Shown here piece after piece: positions 1-6,875 of a stretch of 10,765 nucleotides of DNA. A program made the translations under genes and the position numbers. How positions within the stretch are numbered: position 1 is the first letter of the stretch; each line of letters opens with the position of its first letter. This DNA is from Acidimicrobiaceae bacterium (GTDB taxonomy: Bacteria > Actinomycetota > Acidimicrobiia > Acidimicrobiales > RAAP-2), in assembly GCA_003164275.1 (NCBI GenBank), contig PLSY01000237.1:134-10898 (forward strand), in the 5' to 3' direction. The notes under the pieces are model-generated. The model made no database searches, had not been told where the DNA came from, and saw nothing but the letters and a program-made list of their open reading frames with translations.

Positions 1-266
1 GCATCCTGATGCACCAGCCGTCCGGCGGGATGCAGGGCCAAGCTTCGGACATCGCCATCCAGGCCGAGCAGATCATGTACCTGAAGCGAATGATGGCCGA
101 GCGGATCGCCTTCCACACCGGCCAACCCGTCGAGCGCATCGAGGCCGACTCGGACCGTGATCGCTGGTTCACCGCCGAGGAGGCGCGTGACTACGGCTTC
201 ATCGACGAGGTCATCCAAAAAGACGCCATGGAAGTGCCGACGGCCAGCGCGGGAGCCGCTAGCTAG
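1..266 (+). CDS. clpP: ATP-dependent Clp protease proteolytic subunit ClpP, C-terminal part (5' end outside window)
   Basis: ClpP is the serine-peptidase barrel that works with ClpX or ClpC ATPases to degrade unfolded or tagged cytoplasmic proteins. Only the last 88 or so codons are present, read in frame from base 3. Two of the three catalytic-triad landmarks are visible. The histidine lies in the ILMHQPSGG segment just after the window start. The aspartate is the second Asp of DSDRDRW, which matches E. coli precursor Asp185. The nucleophile serine lies upstream, outside the window. The GGMQGQASDI segment and the HTGQPVERIE stretch are typical of the ClpP handle and C-terminal helices. A short Ala/Ser-rich tail ends the protein. 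The TAG stop overlaps the GTG of the next gene by one base, so clpP appears co-transcribed with the polysaccharide exporter, which is not its usual clpX or tig company. Confidence 0.95.
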   Translation, partial: ILMHQPSGGMQGQASDIAIQAEQIMYLKRMMAERIAFHTGQPVERIEADSDRDRWFTAEEARDYGFIDEVIQKDAMEVPTASAGAAS

Positions 267-1255
267 TGAGTCTCAGCGTCGATCGGCCCACGCCGGCAGG
301 CACCGAGAATGTCTCGACGATCGGTGGCAGCACCCGCTTCGTCCCCGGTCAGAGTCATGACCGGATCACCGTCGTCAACGGCAAGGTCCAACTCGGCCAG
401 CGCCTAAAGGACCTGTGGTCCAATCGGGACCTGCTCGTGCTGCTGACCCGCACCGAGCTGAAGGTGAAGTACAAGGACTCGGTGCTCGGCTACGTGTGGT
501 CGATGCTGAACCCTGCGCTCGTGTTGACCATCTACTTCGTGGTCTTCAAGATCATCGCCCGCAACCACCAGCCGAACTTCGCCGTTTGGCTGTTCGCCGG
601 ACTCTTGGTGTGGAACCTCTTCAACACGGCCGCCATGGGGGCGACCTCCGTCGTCGTGGGCAAGGCCGGGATCGTGAAGAAGGTGGCGTTCCCACGCGAG
701 CTGTTGGCCCTATCGGTGGTCGGGGTCTCGATCGTGCTCTTCGCCATCCAAGTGGTGGTCCTGGTGGGAGCCTTGTTCCTGTTCGGGATCAAGCCCGACT
801 TCACGTTCGTCGCCATCCTCCCCTTTGCCTTTGTCGCGCTCGTAGTGTTCACGAGCGCCCTGTCGATCTTCCTGTCGGCGGTGAACGTCTATCTGAGGGA
901 CACCGCCCATCTCACCGAAGTCCTACTGATGGCCTGGTTCTGGGGTACTTCGATCGTCTACACCTATGGGACGATCTTCCTATCCGGCTATCAGAAGTCC
1001 CACCCGTCGCTCAAGTGGCTCCAGTACGTCTACCTGATCAACCCCATCACTCCCATCGTCATGACGTTCCAACGTGCGATCTATGGGAGAACCCAGTACA
1101 GCTACCAAGGGATCGTCTATCGCGTGCTGCCGAGCTGGGGCATAGGCAGCTATGCCGCCCTCCTCGGGATCGTGCTGGTCGTGAGCCTCGGACTTTTCCT
1201 TCTCGCCCTCATCGTCTTTGGTCGCCTTGAGGGCAACTTCGCCGAGGAGCTCTAG
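266..1255 (+). CDS. wzm: ABC-2 type polysaccharide exporter, permease subunit (Wzm/TagG-like)
   Basis: This is the membrane half of an ABC transporter that moves a lipid-linked polysaccharide (O-antigen, teichoic acid or galactan type) from the cytoplasm across the membrane. The 329-residue protein has a cytoplasmic N-terminus of about 75 residues and six hydrophobic segments, roughly at 78-98, 106-124, 147-172, 179-206, 216-238 and 295-318. Family hallmarks are the amphipathic lead-in RTELKVKYKDSVLGYVWSM, the NVYLRDTAHL loop (207-215) and YLINPITPI (256-264). The N-terminus is about 35-40 residues longer than the minimal family length. The chosen GTG start overlaps the clpP stop and has GGGAG at 251-255, ten bases upstream; no other in-frame start fits better. 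The ATPase partner begins 3 nt after its stop. The exported glycan cannot be read from the sequence, and Wzm-type is used in the functional sense. Confidence 0.9.
   Translation: MSLSVDRPTPAGTENVSTIGGSTRFVPGQSHDRITVVNGKVQLGQRLKDLWSNRDLLVLLTRTELKVKYKDSVLGYVWSMLNPALVLTIYFVVFKIIARNHQPNFAVWLFAGLLVWNLFNTAAMGATSVVVGKAGIVKKVAFPRELLALSVVGVSIVLFAIQVVVLVGALFLFGIKPDFTFVAILPFAFVALVVFTSALSIFLSAVNVYLRDTAHLTEVLLMAWFWGTSIVYTYGTIFLSGYQKSHPSLKWLQYVYLINPITPIVMTFQRAIYGRTQYSYQGIVYRVLPSWGIGSYAALLGIVLVVSLGLFLLALIVFGRLEGNFAEEL
1244..1249 (+). promoter_or_regulatory. Ribosome binding site for wzt
   Basis: GAGGAG lies nine bases before the ATG at 1259, inside the last codons of the permease gene. It fixes the ATPase start and supports co-translation of the two transporter halves. 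Confidence 0.7.
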
Positions 1256-1258
1256 TCC

Positions 1259-2524
1259 ATGGCCGTAGCAATCGAAGTCAGTGACATCTCGAAGCAGTTC
1301 AAGCTGTACAACGAGAAGCACACCTCGCTGAAAGAACGGGTCATCCACGGCGGGAAGATGCCGTTTACGCCGTTTTGGGCCCTCCGTGACGTCAATGTCG
1401 AGATCAACCAGGGCGAGACCTTTGGGATCCTCGGCCGCAATGGCTGCGGCAAGTCGACGCTCCTCAAGTGCGTCGCCGGCATCTTGAAACCCACCTCCGG
1501 TGAGATCCGGGTGAGGGGGAGCCTGGCCGCCATGTTGGAACTGGGCGCCGGGTTCCAGCCCGATCTCTCTGGCCGCGACAACATCTATTTGAACGGCTCA
1601 CTTCTCGGCCTCTCCCGGGCCGACATCGCCAAGCGGTTCGACGACATCGTGGCTTTCGCCGAGCTTGAGGATTTCATCGACAACCAGGTGAAGTTCTATT
1701 CCTCGGGGATGTACGTGCGCCTTGGCTTTGCCGTAGCCGTCAACGTGGAGCCGGACGTGTTGCTCGTCGACGAGGTGCTGGCCGTAGGCGACGCCGCTTT
1801 CCAGCGAAAGTGTCTGGATCACGTGAAGAAGTTCCAACGCGAGGGCCGCACCATCGTGGTGGTGAGCCACGGAACCGACACCATCCGCCAGAACTGCGAG
1901 CGGGTGATGGTCATGAATCACGGCCGGGTCATCACCGTCGACGAGCCCGGTGAGGGCATACGGGTCTACATGGCCGATCTCTTGGGCGTGGGCACACTTG
2001 ACAACTCTGAGTCCGGAGGGATCGACGGCAATGTGCTGGCTATCGGCACCGTGCAAGCTGAGCACGGGGGCAGCGGTTCCCGCACCCACATGTACCCCGG
2101 AGAGTCGCTTACCGTCACGGCCGACGTCGACAGCTTGGCCCGGGTGCCGAACGCCATGGCCACCATCGCCATCTACGACGACCGCAATGAGCTGGTCTTC
2201 GCCTCGGACCCCGATGACCCGGGGTGCGCTATGGAGATCCCCGAAGGGGGAGGCGTCGTGCGTTTCGTCTTTCCCGAGGTTCCGCTGTTGGACGGCACCT
2301 ATTCGGTGAGTGTCGGGGTGCGCAGTGCCACCGAGACAGCCATCTTCGACCTGAAGGATCAGGTCACCCAGTTCGAGGTGGCCAATCCAGGCCGGTCGAC
2401 TGGTCGGGTGCGACTGCCTCTGGACGTGAGCTTCCGACTTCGCTCTACCGGGCTCACTGGCGAGGTCCCGGCTGTCGGGGCCCAGTTCGCGCCCCTGGCC
2501 GGCTGGGAAGAAAACGTTTCGTGA
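1259..2524 (+). CDS. wzt: Polysaccharide ABC exporter ATPase with C-terminal Wzt-type carbohydrate-binding domain
   Basis: This is the ATP-hydrolysing partner of the upstream permease. The nucleotide-binding domain covers about residues 1-245: Walker A GRNGCGKST (59-67), Q-loop Gln100 in GAGFQPDL, an ABC signature read as YSSGM (147-151), Walker B VLLVDE (167-172), D-loop AVGD (175-178) and the switch histidine His204. The FYSSGM signature and the LELGAGFQPDLSGRDNI stretch are typical of the O-antigen/teichoic acid exporter subfamily. Residues about 255-395 form a beta-rich extension with the pattern of a Wzt_C domain (MYPGESLTVTADV, a segment near ELVFASD, then LLDGTYSVSVGV). In E. coli O8/O9a Wzt this domain binds the modified non-reducing end of the finished glycan. 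At 421 residues the length suits such a two-domain Wzt, against about 250-270 for ATPases without it. The stop overlaps the next gene's GTG (GTGA). Confidence 0.93.
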   Translation: MAVAIEVSDISKQFKLYNEKHTSLKERVIHGGKMPFTPFWALRDVNVEINQGETFGILGRNGCGKSTLLKCVAGILKPTSGEIRVRGSLAAMLELGAGFQPDLSGRDNIYLNGSLLGLSRADIAKRFDDIVAFAELEDFIDNQVKFYSSGMYVRLGFAVAVNVEPDVLLVDEVLAVGDAAFQRKCLDHVKKFQREGRTIVVVSHGTDTIRQNCERVMVMNHGRVITVDEPGEGIRVYMADLLGVGTLDNSESGGIDGNVLAIGTVQAEHGGSGSRTHMYPGESLTVTADVDSLARVPNAMATIAIYDDRNELVFASDPDDPGCAMEIPEGGGVVRFVFPEVPLLDGTYSVSVGVRSATETAIFDLKDQVTQFEVANPGRSTGRVRLPLDVSFRLRSTGLTGEVPAVGAQFAPLAGWEENVS

Positions 2525-3609
2525 CACCTGGTCGTATCGACCAGGTCATACCCTCGCTAGCCAGTAGGGATGCCATCGGAGGTCACGTGGTGCAGCTCCG
2601 GGACCTCTTGCGCTCTCGGGGTTACGACTCCGATATCTACTACGGGACTGCGACACCGGATCGCCTGGACTACGGCTTCCCGATCAGCCGGCTCGGTGAG
2701 CGCTCGGCCGGCGACCGGGTCCTCTTATACCAGCTGTCCATCGGCAGCGGTGTGGCGGACATCTTTCGGTCCCGAAACGAGCGGAAGTTCGTCAACTATC
2801 ACAACATCACCCCGGCCGACCTCTTGGAGGCCTGGGTCCCAGCCGTCGGGGAGGAGGTCCGTTGGGGTCGAGCCCAGCTGCGGGATCTCGCCCCGGTCAC
2901 CGAGTTCGCCATCGCCGACTCCGTGTTCAACGAGCACGAGCTCCAAGCGGCCGGCTACCGGTCGACGACGACCGTGCCACTGCTGATCGATCTCGATGGC
3001 TTCGACGGGGATCCCGACCCCCTCGTCGCCGCCCGGTTCGCCGCCCAGAAGCAGGACGGGGGCACCGACCTCCTCTTCGTGGGCAAGGTCTCTCCCCACA
3101 AGGGTCAACACGACCTGGTCAAGGCCCTGGCCGCCTACCGGCGCCTCTACGACCCGAATGCCCGTCTCCATCTCATCGGGGGTGCCATCAGCGACGAGTA
3201 CCGAATTGCCGTCGAGCGCTTCGCCGACGAGCTTGGACTGGCCGATGCCGTCGAGATCGCCGGGTCGGTGACCCACGAGGAGCTGATCGCCTACTACGCC
3301 GCAGCTGACGTCTTCGTGTGCCTGTCGAATCATGAGGGGTTCTGTGTGCCGCTGCTCGAGGCCATGTACCACGAACTGCCGATCGTGGCTTACACCAACA
3401 CTGCAGTCCCCGAGACGGTCGAGGGGGCCGGGCTCATCCTGCCCAACAAGGAGCCTGTCCGGGTGGCTGCGGCCATCGACCGGGTGGTCCGTGACTCGGC
3501 CCTGCGATCGGTCCTGGCCAACGCGGCCAGGCAGCGGGTAGCCAGGTTCGCGCTTCCCCGAGTGCAGGAAGGCTTCGTCGCCGCGCTCGAGGGCGCATGC
3601 GCGGCGTGA
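2521..3609 (+). CDS. GT4-family glycosyltransferase (first of two)
   Basis: This is probably a retaining, cytoplasmic or peripheral-membrane glycosyltransferase that adds a sugar from a nucleotide donor to the growing polymer. The 362-residue protein has the two-lobe GT-B layout. The N-terminal lobe opens with DAIGGHVVQLRDLL (17-30), which contains the glycine-rich acceptor-side loop, and has a NYHN motif at 92-95. The C-terminal lobe begins near FVGKVSPHKGQ (186-196), the usual GT4 donor-domain entry. It carries the E-x7-E pair Glu272/Glu280 in NHEGFCVPLLEAM, which contacts the nucleotide sugar. The open frame extends upstream to 2224, but that part lies inside wzt in another frame. The GTG at 2521, overlapping the wzt stop by four bases, gives the expected family N-terminus. 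A weak GGGAAG sits at 2505-2510. Donor and acceptor are unknown. Confidence 0.9.
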   Translation: MTPGRIDQVIPSLASRDAIGGHVVQLRDLLRSRGYDSDIYYGTATPDRLDYGFPISRLGERSAGDRVLLYQLSIGSGVADIFRSRNERKFVNYHNITPADLLEAWVPAVGEEVRWGRAQLRDLAPVTEFAIADSVFNEHELQAAGYRSTTTVPLLIDLDGFDGDPDPLVAARFAAQKQDGGTDLLFVGKVSPHKGQHDLVKALAAYRRLYDPNARLHLIGGAISDEYRIAVERFADELGLADAVEIAGSVTHEELIAYYAAADVFVCLSNHEGFCVPLLEAMYHELPIVAYTNTAVPETVEGAGLILPNKEPVRVAAAIDRVVRDSALRSVLANAARQRVARFALPRVQEGFVAALEGACAA

Positions 3610-3654
3610 CGGCTATGGGATGACGACCGCCTGGGCGGGCTCGGTCCGAGAGCG

Positions 3655-4836
3655 ATGAAGGTGGCCTTCGTCCTGCCCCGATACGGGCCAACCGTGGTCG
3701 GCGGGGCGGAGACGGCAGCCAGAGCCCTGGCCGAGGGGCTGGCCAACCGGTCGGGCTGGGATGTCGAGGTGCTGACCGGCCGGGCGGAGGACTTCGTCAC
3801 CTGGGCCGAGGTGTTCCCCGGAGGGGTCGAGACGATCAACGGTGTCACGGTCAGGCGCTTCGACTCGGTCGCCGGTCGGAAGCCGGAGTTCCACCCGTTC
3901 TCGGCCTCGTTGCTCGCTGACTCCCGTCATGCATCGCTCGAGGACGCCGAGCATTGGATCGATCTCCAGGGACCGGTCGTCCCCGAGGTCACCGAAGCGG
4001 CCATCGAGTCCGACGCAGATGCGGTCGTGTTCTTCCCCTACCTCTACTATCCGACCGTCCGGGCCATCGAGCGGGTGCGGGCCGCGACCTTGCTGCATCC
4101 CGCCGCCCACGATGAGCCGGCCCTCTACCTGCCGGTATTTCCTCCGGTCTTCGAGTCGGCTACCGGGCTGGTCTTCCAGACGACGGCCGAACGGGATCTC
4201 GTGCAGCGGACCTTTCCGGTGGCCACCCACCACCAGATCCTCCTCGGGCTGGGCGTCGACGACCCCGACCCACTGGACTTCGACCGGTCGCGAAGCGGCC
4301 CGCCCTATCTGTTGTGCCTCGGCCGGGTCGAGGACCGGAAGGGTTCGTCCCTCCTGTGCTCGCTCTTCTCGGCCTACAAGGTGCTCCGGCCGGGTCCATT
4401 GCGCCTGGTCTTTGCCGGACCGGTGGTCGAGGCTCTTCCTGACCATCCAGAGATAGACGTCCTCGGTCCGGTCTCCGAGGAGGAGAAGTGGTCGCTGCTG
4501 AGCGGGGCGACGGCATTGGTGTCGCCATCGGCTTGGGAGGCCTTCTCGCTCGTCATCATCGAGGCCTGGAGCGCCCGGACCCCTGTCTTGGTGAACGGGG
4601 CGTGTGCCGCCACCGTCGAGCACTGTCGGCGTTCGGCGGCTGGGATGTCATTCTCCAACTTCGGAGAGTTCGCCGCCGTGGTCGACCGCCTGGTGGACGA
4701 CCCGCGCGCCGCCGCACTTCTCGGTGAGCGCGGACGCAGCTACGTCGACAGGTGGTTCCGGTGGCCGAAGATCGTGGACCGCTACGCCACCTTCATCGAG
4801 GCCACGGTGGCCGCCTACGTGCCCTCAGATGCCTGA
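3655..4836 (+). CDS. GT4-family glycosyltransferase (second of two)
   Basis: This is a second GT-B fold glycosyltransferase, 393 residues, likely working on the same polymer as the gene before it. The start MKVAFVLPRYGPTVVGGAE is a textbook GT4 N-terminus with the first beta-strand and the GGAE acceptor loop (16-19). A HPAAHDEPAL stretch (148-157) closes the N-lobe. The C-lobe begins with LLCLGRVEDRKG (219-230). It holds the E-x7-E pair Glu295/Glu303 in SAWEAFSLVIIEAW, followed by the TPVLVNG strand. The upstream gene stops 45 nt earlier in the same reading phase, with no ATG or GTG between, so the ATG at 3655 is the only sensible start. Its Shine-Dalgarno is poor (GAGAG at 3648-3652, very close). 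The 3' end overlaps the oppositely oriented next gene by 12 bp. Sugar specificity cannot be assigned. Confidence 0.9.
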   Translation: MKVAFVLPRYGPTVVGGAETAARALAEGLANRSGWDVEVLTGRAEDFVTWAEVFPGGVETINGVTVRRFDSVAGRKPEFHPFSASLLADSRHASLEDAEHWIDLQGPVVPEVTEAAIESDADAVVFFPYLYYPTVRAIERVRAATLLHPAAHDEPALYLPVFPPVFESATGLVFQTTAERDLVQRTFPVATHHQILLGLGVDDPDPLDFDRSRSGPPYLLCLGRVEDRKGSSLLCSLFSAYKVLRPGPLRLVFAGPVVEALPDHPEIDVLGPVSEEEKWSLLSGATALVSPSAWEAFSLVIIEAWSARTPVLVNGACAATVEHCRRSAAGMSFSNFGEFAAVVDRLVDDPRAAALLGERGRSYVDRWFRWPKIVDRYATFIEATVAAYVPSDA

Positions 4837-6633
4837 TCCGAGCGGACGAAGCCCCGGTTGCTCGGTGACCTGGACCCCGAGGATGGCGACACCGGGGAGC
4901 ACCTGGAACACCCGGTAGCCGCCGATGGGGCGGGGGGTGGCGACAGGCACGGCGTAGCCCTGGGCGACCAGGTTGGCGAGACCCGGGAGGGCCGGAGAGG
5001 CCACCAAGAACACCGAGCCTGCCGGTCCGACGGCTGTGGTGTTGCCGCTGGCGTAGTAGAGGGAGCCGTGAATCTCGTTGTAGATGACCCGACCGGGGCC
5101 GATCAGGGCGATGCGATGGTTGGCCAGTTCCCACCCGGCGTTGCGATAGATCGACGAACCGCCGTCGACGGTGTCGAAGACCACCTCGTCGTTGGCCGTG
5201 GAGGCCATGGGCCCGAGTCCGGCCAGGGCGGCGTCGATCGAATCGGCCGAGTTGATGGCCCCCCGGGTGTCGGCGTAGGGGGCCTGGTAGCGAGATTCGC
5301 CGATCCACCCTAGCGAGGTAGAGCCCACCAAGCGCTGTGGAAGTACCCCGGCACCGCTCACGAACCGCTGGGCTCCGAGGAGGGCGACGAGCACCACGCC
5401 GAGGGTGGTGAGGCCCAGCCACACCGGCGAGCCCGATGCCGAGCGGACTCGGGCGGCACGACCTCGGCCGCGGTTGAGGGCCCCAAGAGGGAGGAGGAGG
5501 GCAATGACCGCGGCCGGAAAGTAGGCGAGCACATAGCCGCCCTTGGCGAACTGGACCAGGGCTACCAGGAGCATCGCCGGGACCAAGGCGGCGATCAGGA
5601 TGGCCCATCTGGACTGGTACCACGGGCGTCGCCGTCCGGACGGAGCCCCGAAGTCGGCGACAGGTGTCGCCGCGGCAGAGGGGTCCGGGCTGTTCGTATC
5701 TCTCGAGCTCCTGATCGACCGAATGAGCAGGGCGAGTCCACCGACGGCGGCGAGCACGGCGAGAGGCGCCAAGGCAACGACGGTGAAGGCGGCGAACGTC
5801 CCGAGATTGGCCCCGGCGCCGCTGGCATGGTCGAGGATGGAGGACGCCTGTGCGGCTCCGGTGGCCTCGGCTCGGGTCGCCCGCAGCCAGGCCGGCAAGC
5901 CCCCGGGCTGGGTGATGAGCATGGGAACGAACCACACGGCCACCGAGACGAGCCCGGCGAGCACCGTCACCGCCAAGCGTCCCCATCTCCGTGTACTGGC
6001 AACGACAGCGATCAAGGCCAACAGGAGGAAGGACTGGATCATTGACGGCCGGAACCCAGCCAACAGCCCAAGGGAGACGACGGCGCCAACGCCGTGCCAG
6101 CTTCCCGGTCGCGCCCGCCACGCCAACACGATCAACAAGGAGCACGCCACCATGTCGAACGAGTACGTGGAGACGATCGAACCACTGAACCAGGCGAACG
6201 GCGAAGCTGCGACGATGATCCCAGCGGCCAGTCCCACCCACCGCCCGCCGAGGTCTCGGCCGGCCACCACGACCAGGCCGGCGGCGACCGCCGACGCCAG
6301 GGCGCTCACCACGACGAGCGAGTGGATGACACCTATGCCGGTGAAGCGGTGGATGAGCCGACCGATCTCGACGTAGAGCCAGTAGCCCGGGGGCTGGGGC
6401 TGGCCGTGGCGCACATCGAAGTGGCCGGTGGCCGAGGCGAACTGGGCTGAGTCCCAGTCGGTCGGTCCGGTGGCTGCGGCAGCCAGGCGGAGGACGAGGG
6501 TCGCCACGGCCACGAGGAGCGGCGCCAGCGGACCCGGGTGGCGCCGCCTGGCGACCTTCTGACGCTCCATCCTGGTCAGGACGACAGGCCGTTCGACCGC
6601 GACGAGCGGCCTGTCCAACGTACTGATGGCCAT
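4825..6633 (-). CDS. Multi-pass GT-C-type membrane glycosyltransferase (PMT/DUF2723-like)
   Basis: This is probably a polyprenyl-phosphate-sugar-dependent glycosyltransferase of the GT-C fold, acting on the extracytoplasmic face. The 602-residue protein has a basic cytoplasmic N-terminus and about eleven hydrophobic segments, roughly at 36-55, 98-125, 132-148, 158-172, 183-198, 201-213, 219-240, 279-305, 343-362, 367-386 and 404-422. The first large loop reads TDWDSAQFA (Asp59, Asp61) and then GQPQPPGYWLYVEIGRL (77-93). The acidic residues after TM1 and the PPGY-LY element resemble the DUF2723/PMT-like group. An AKGGYVLAYFPAAV element (363-376) also suits GT-C proteins. Residues about 425-602 form a soluble domain, probably extracytoplasmic. 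The ATG at 6633 has no clear Shine-Dalgarno; a second Met at residue 22 is possible. The gene is transcribed against the polysaccharide operon and divergently from the secreted-protein gene. Donor and target are unknown. Confidence 0.82.
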   Translation of the reverse strand: MAISTLDRPLVAVERPVVLTRMERQKVARRRHPGPLAPLLVAVATLVLRLAAAATGPTDWDSAQFASATGHFDVRHGQPQPPGYWLYVEIGRLIHRFTGIGVIHSLVVVSALASAVAAGLVVVAGRDLGGRWVGLAAGIIVAASPFAWFSGSIVSTYSFDMVACSLLIVLAWRARPGSWHGVGAVVSLGLLAGFRPSMIQSFLLLALIAVVASTRRWGRLAVTVLAGLVSVAVWFVPMLITQPGGLPAWLRATRAEATGAAQASSILDHASGAGANLGTFAAFTVVALAPLAVLAAVGGLALLIRSIRSSRDTNSPDPSAAATPVADFGAPSGRRRPWYQSRWAILIAALVPAMLLVALVQFAKGGYVLAYFPAAVIALLLPLGALNRGRGRAARVRSASGSPVWLGLTTLGVVLVALLGAQRFVSGAGVLPQRLVGSTSLGWIGESRYQAPYADTRGAINSADSIDAALAGLGPMASTANDEVVFDTVDGGSSIYRNAGWELANHRIALIGPGRVIYNEIHGSLYYASGNTTAVGPAGSVFLVASPALPGLANLVAQGYAVPVATPRPIGGYRVFQVLPGVAILGVQVTEQPGLRPLGSGI

Positions 6634-6645
6634 GATTCAGGGTAT

Positions 6646-6842
6646 CGAGCGGACGCTCGCGAACCGGGTATACCCGACCCCGAAAGGGGTCTGGGCCGCG
6701 CACCGTTGGGCTACGAAACTCACTCGAACGGGACGCAATGGCACAAAAGGGGGTTCAGACCCACCCTCTTTCGGCCGATAGCCGAAGAGGCGGTTTGTCC
6801 ACCGGGCCGCCTCGACACGTGACCGGTCGGACGACCGGGTCA
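6646..6842 (+). promoter_or_regulatory. Densely structured leader/intergenic region, candidate cis-regulatory RNA
   Basis: The non-coding stretch before the secreted propeller gene is full of inverted repeats. These are CGAGC-GGAC-GCTCG (6646-6659), GACCCC-GAAA-GGGGTC with a GNRA tetraloop (6676-6691), CCGTT/AACGG around a 19-nt loop (6703-6731) and GGGT-TCAG-ACCC (6751-6762). Further on are a 10-bp stem with one bulged T and loop CGATA (6765-6790), GGCGG/CCGCC (6789-6811, which competes for its first two bases with the previous stem) and TGACCGGTC paired with GACCGGGTCA with one bulged G (6820-6842). The alternation of compact hairpins, one mutually exclusive pair and a start codon 34 nt after the last stem is what a structured 5' leader looks like. 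High GC alone creates some inverted repeats, so function is inferred, not shown. Confidence 0.4.
6665..6676. promoter_or_regulatory. 12-bp perfect palindrome CGGGTATACCCG, candidate operator
   Basis: This perfect dyad sits between two divergent genes, 32 nt from the membrane glycosyltransferase start. Its AT core TATA gives a TATACC hexamer on both strands, which could be a -10-like element or a dimeric regulator site. No convincing -35 accompanies it on either strand, so the role is open. Its last base is shared with the neighbouring GAAA hairpin. Confidence 0.3.
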
Positions 6843-6866
6843 GTGCCACGGACCACACAATCAGTT

Positions 6867-6872
6867 GGGGAG
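6867..6872 (+). promoter_or_regulatory. Ribosome binding site supporting the ATG at 6876
   Basis: GGGGAG precedes the ATG at 6876 by only three bases, closer than usual. It is still the best Shine-Dalgarno match in the region. It favours 6876 (or the TTG codon right after it) over the ATG at 6738, which is in the same frame but lacks a clear site. Confidence 0.5.
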
Positions 6873-6875
6873 CGT

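Noticed and set aside
2224..2520. N-terminal extension of the first GT4 glycosyltransferase by 99 codons
   Set aside because: This stretch lies within wzt coding sequence in another frame and does not resemble a glycosyltransferase N-terminus. The GTGA junction at 2521 explains the start.
1598..2527. Long open frame antisense to wzt
   Set aside because: Its composition is that of a GC-rich shadow frame and it shows no motif, whereas the plus-strand frame carries every ABC ATPase motif.
3613..4623. Long open frame antisense to the second GT4 gene
   Set aside because: No family motif is seen, and it is fully explained by the high third-position GC of the plus-strand gene.
4838..4865. Inverted repeat CCGAGC/GCTCGG near the convergent gene ends, considered as a terminator
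   Set aside because: The loop is 16 nt, the stem only 6 bp, no T-tract follows on either strand, and it lies in coding sequence of the minus-strand gene.
6639..6644. TACCCT on the minus strand as a -10 element for leaderless transcription of the membrane glycosyltransferase
   Set aside because: Spacing to the ATG is roughly right, but there is no supporting -35 and the hexamer is weak, so I do not list it as a promoter.
4793..6703. A second long open frame on the minus strand, overlapping the membrane glycosyltransferase
   Set aside because: Its translation is Arg/Pro/Gly-rich low-complexity sequence without a recognisable domain, as expected from the shifted frame of a high-GC gene. The overlapping 602-residue frame gives a coherent GT-C protein.
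6708..6750. Fragments resembling the c-di-GMP-I (GEMM-I) riboswitch core: GGGC, AAAC and GGGACGCAA (6730-6738) in the expected order
   Set aside because: The hairpin that should sit between AAAC and GGGACGCAA does not pair (CACTC has no GAGTG partner), and I see no GGUAGC/GGUUACC-type second hairpin downstream. A covariance-model scan with RF01051 would settle it.
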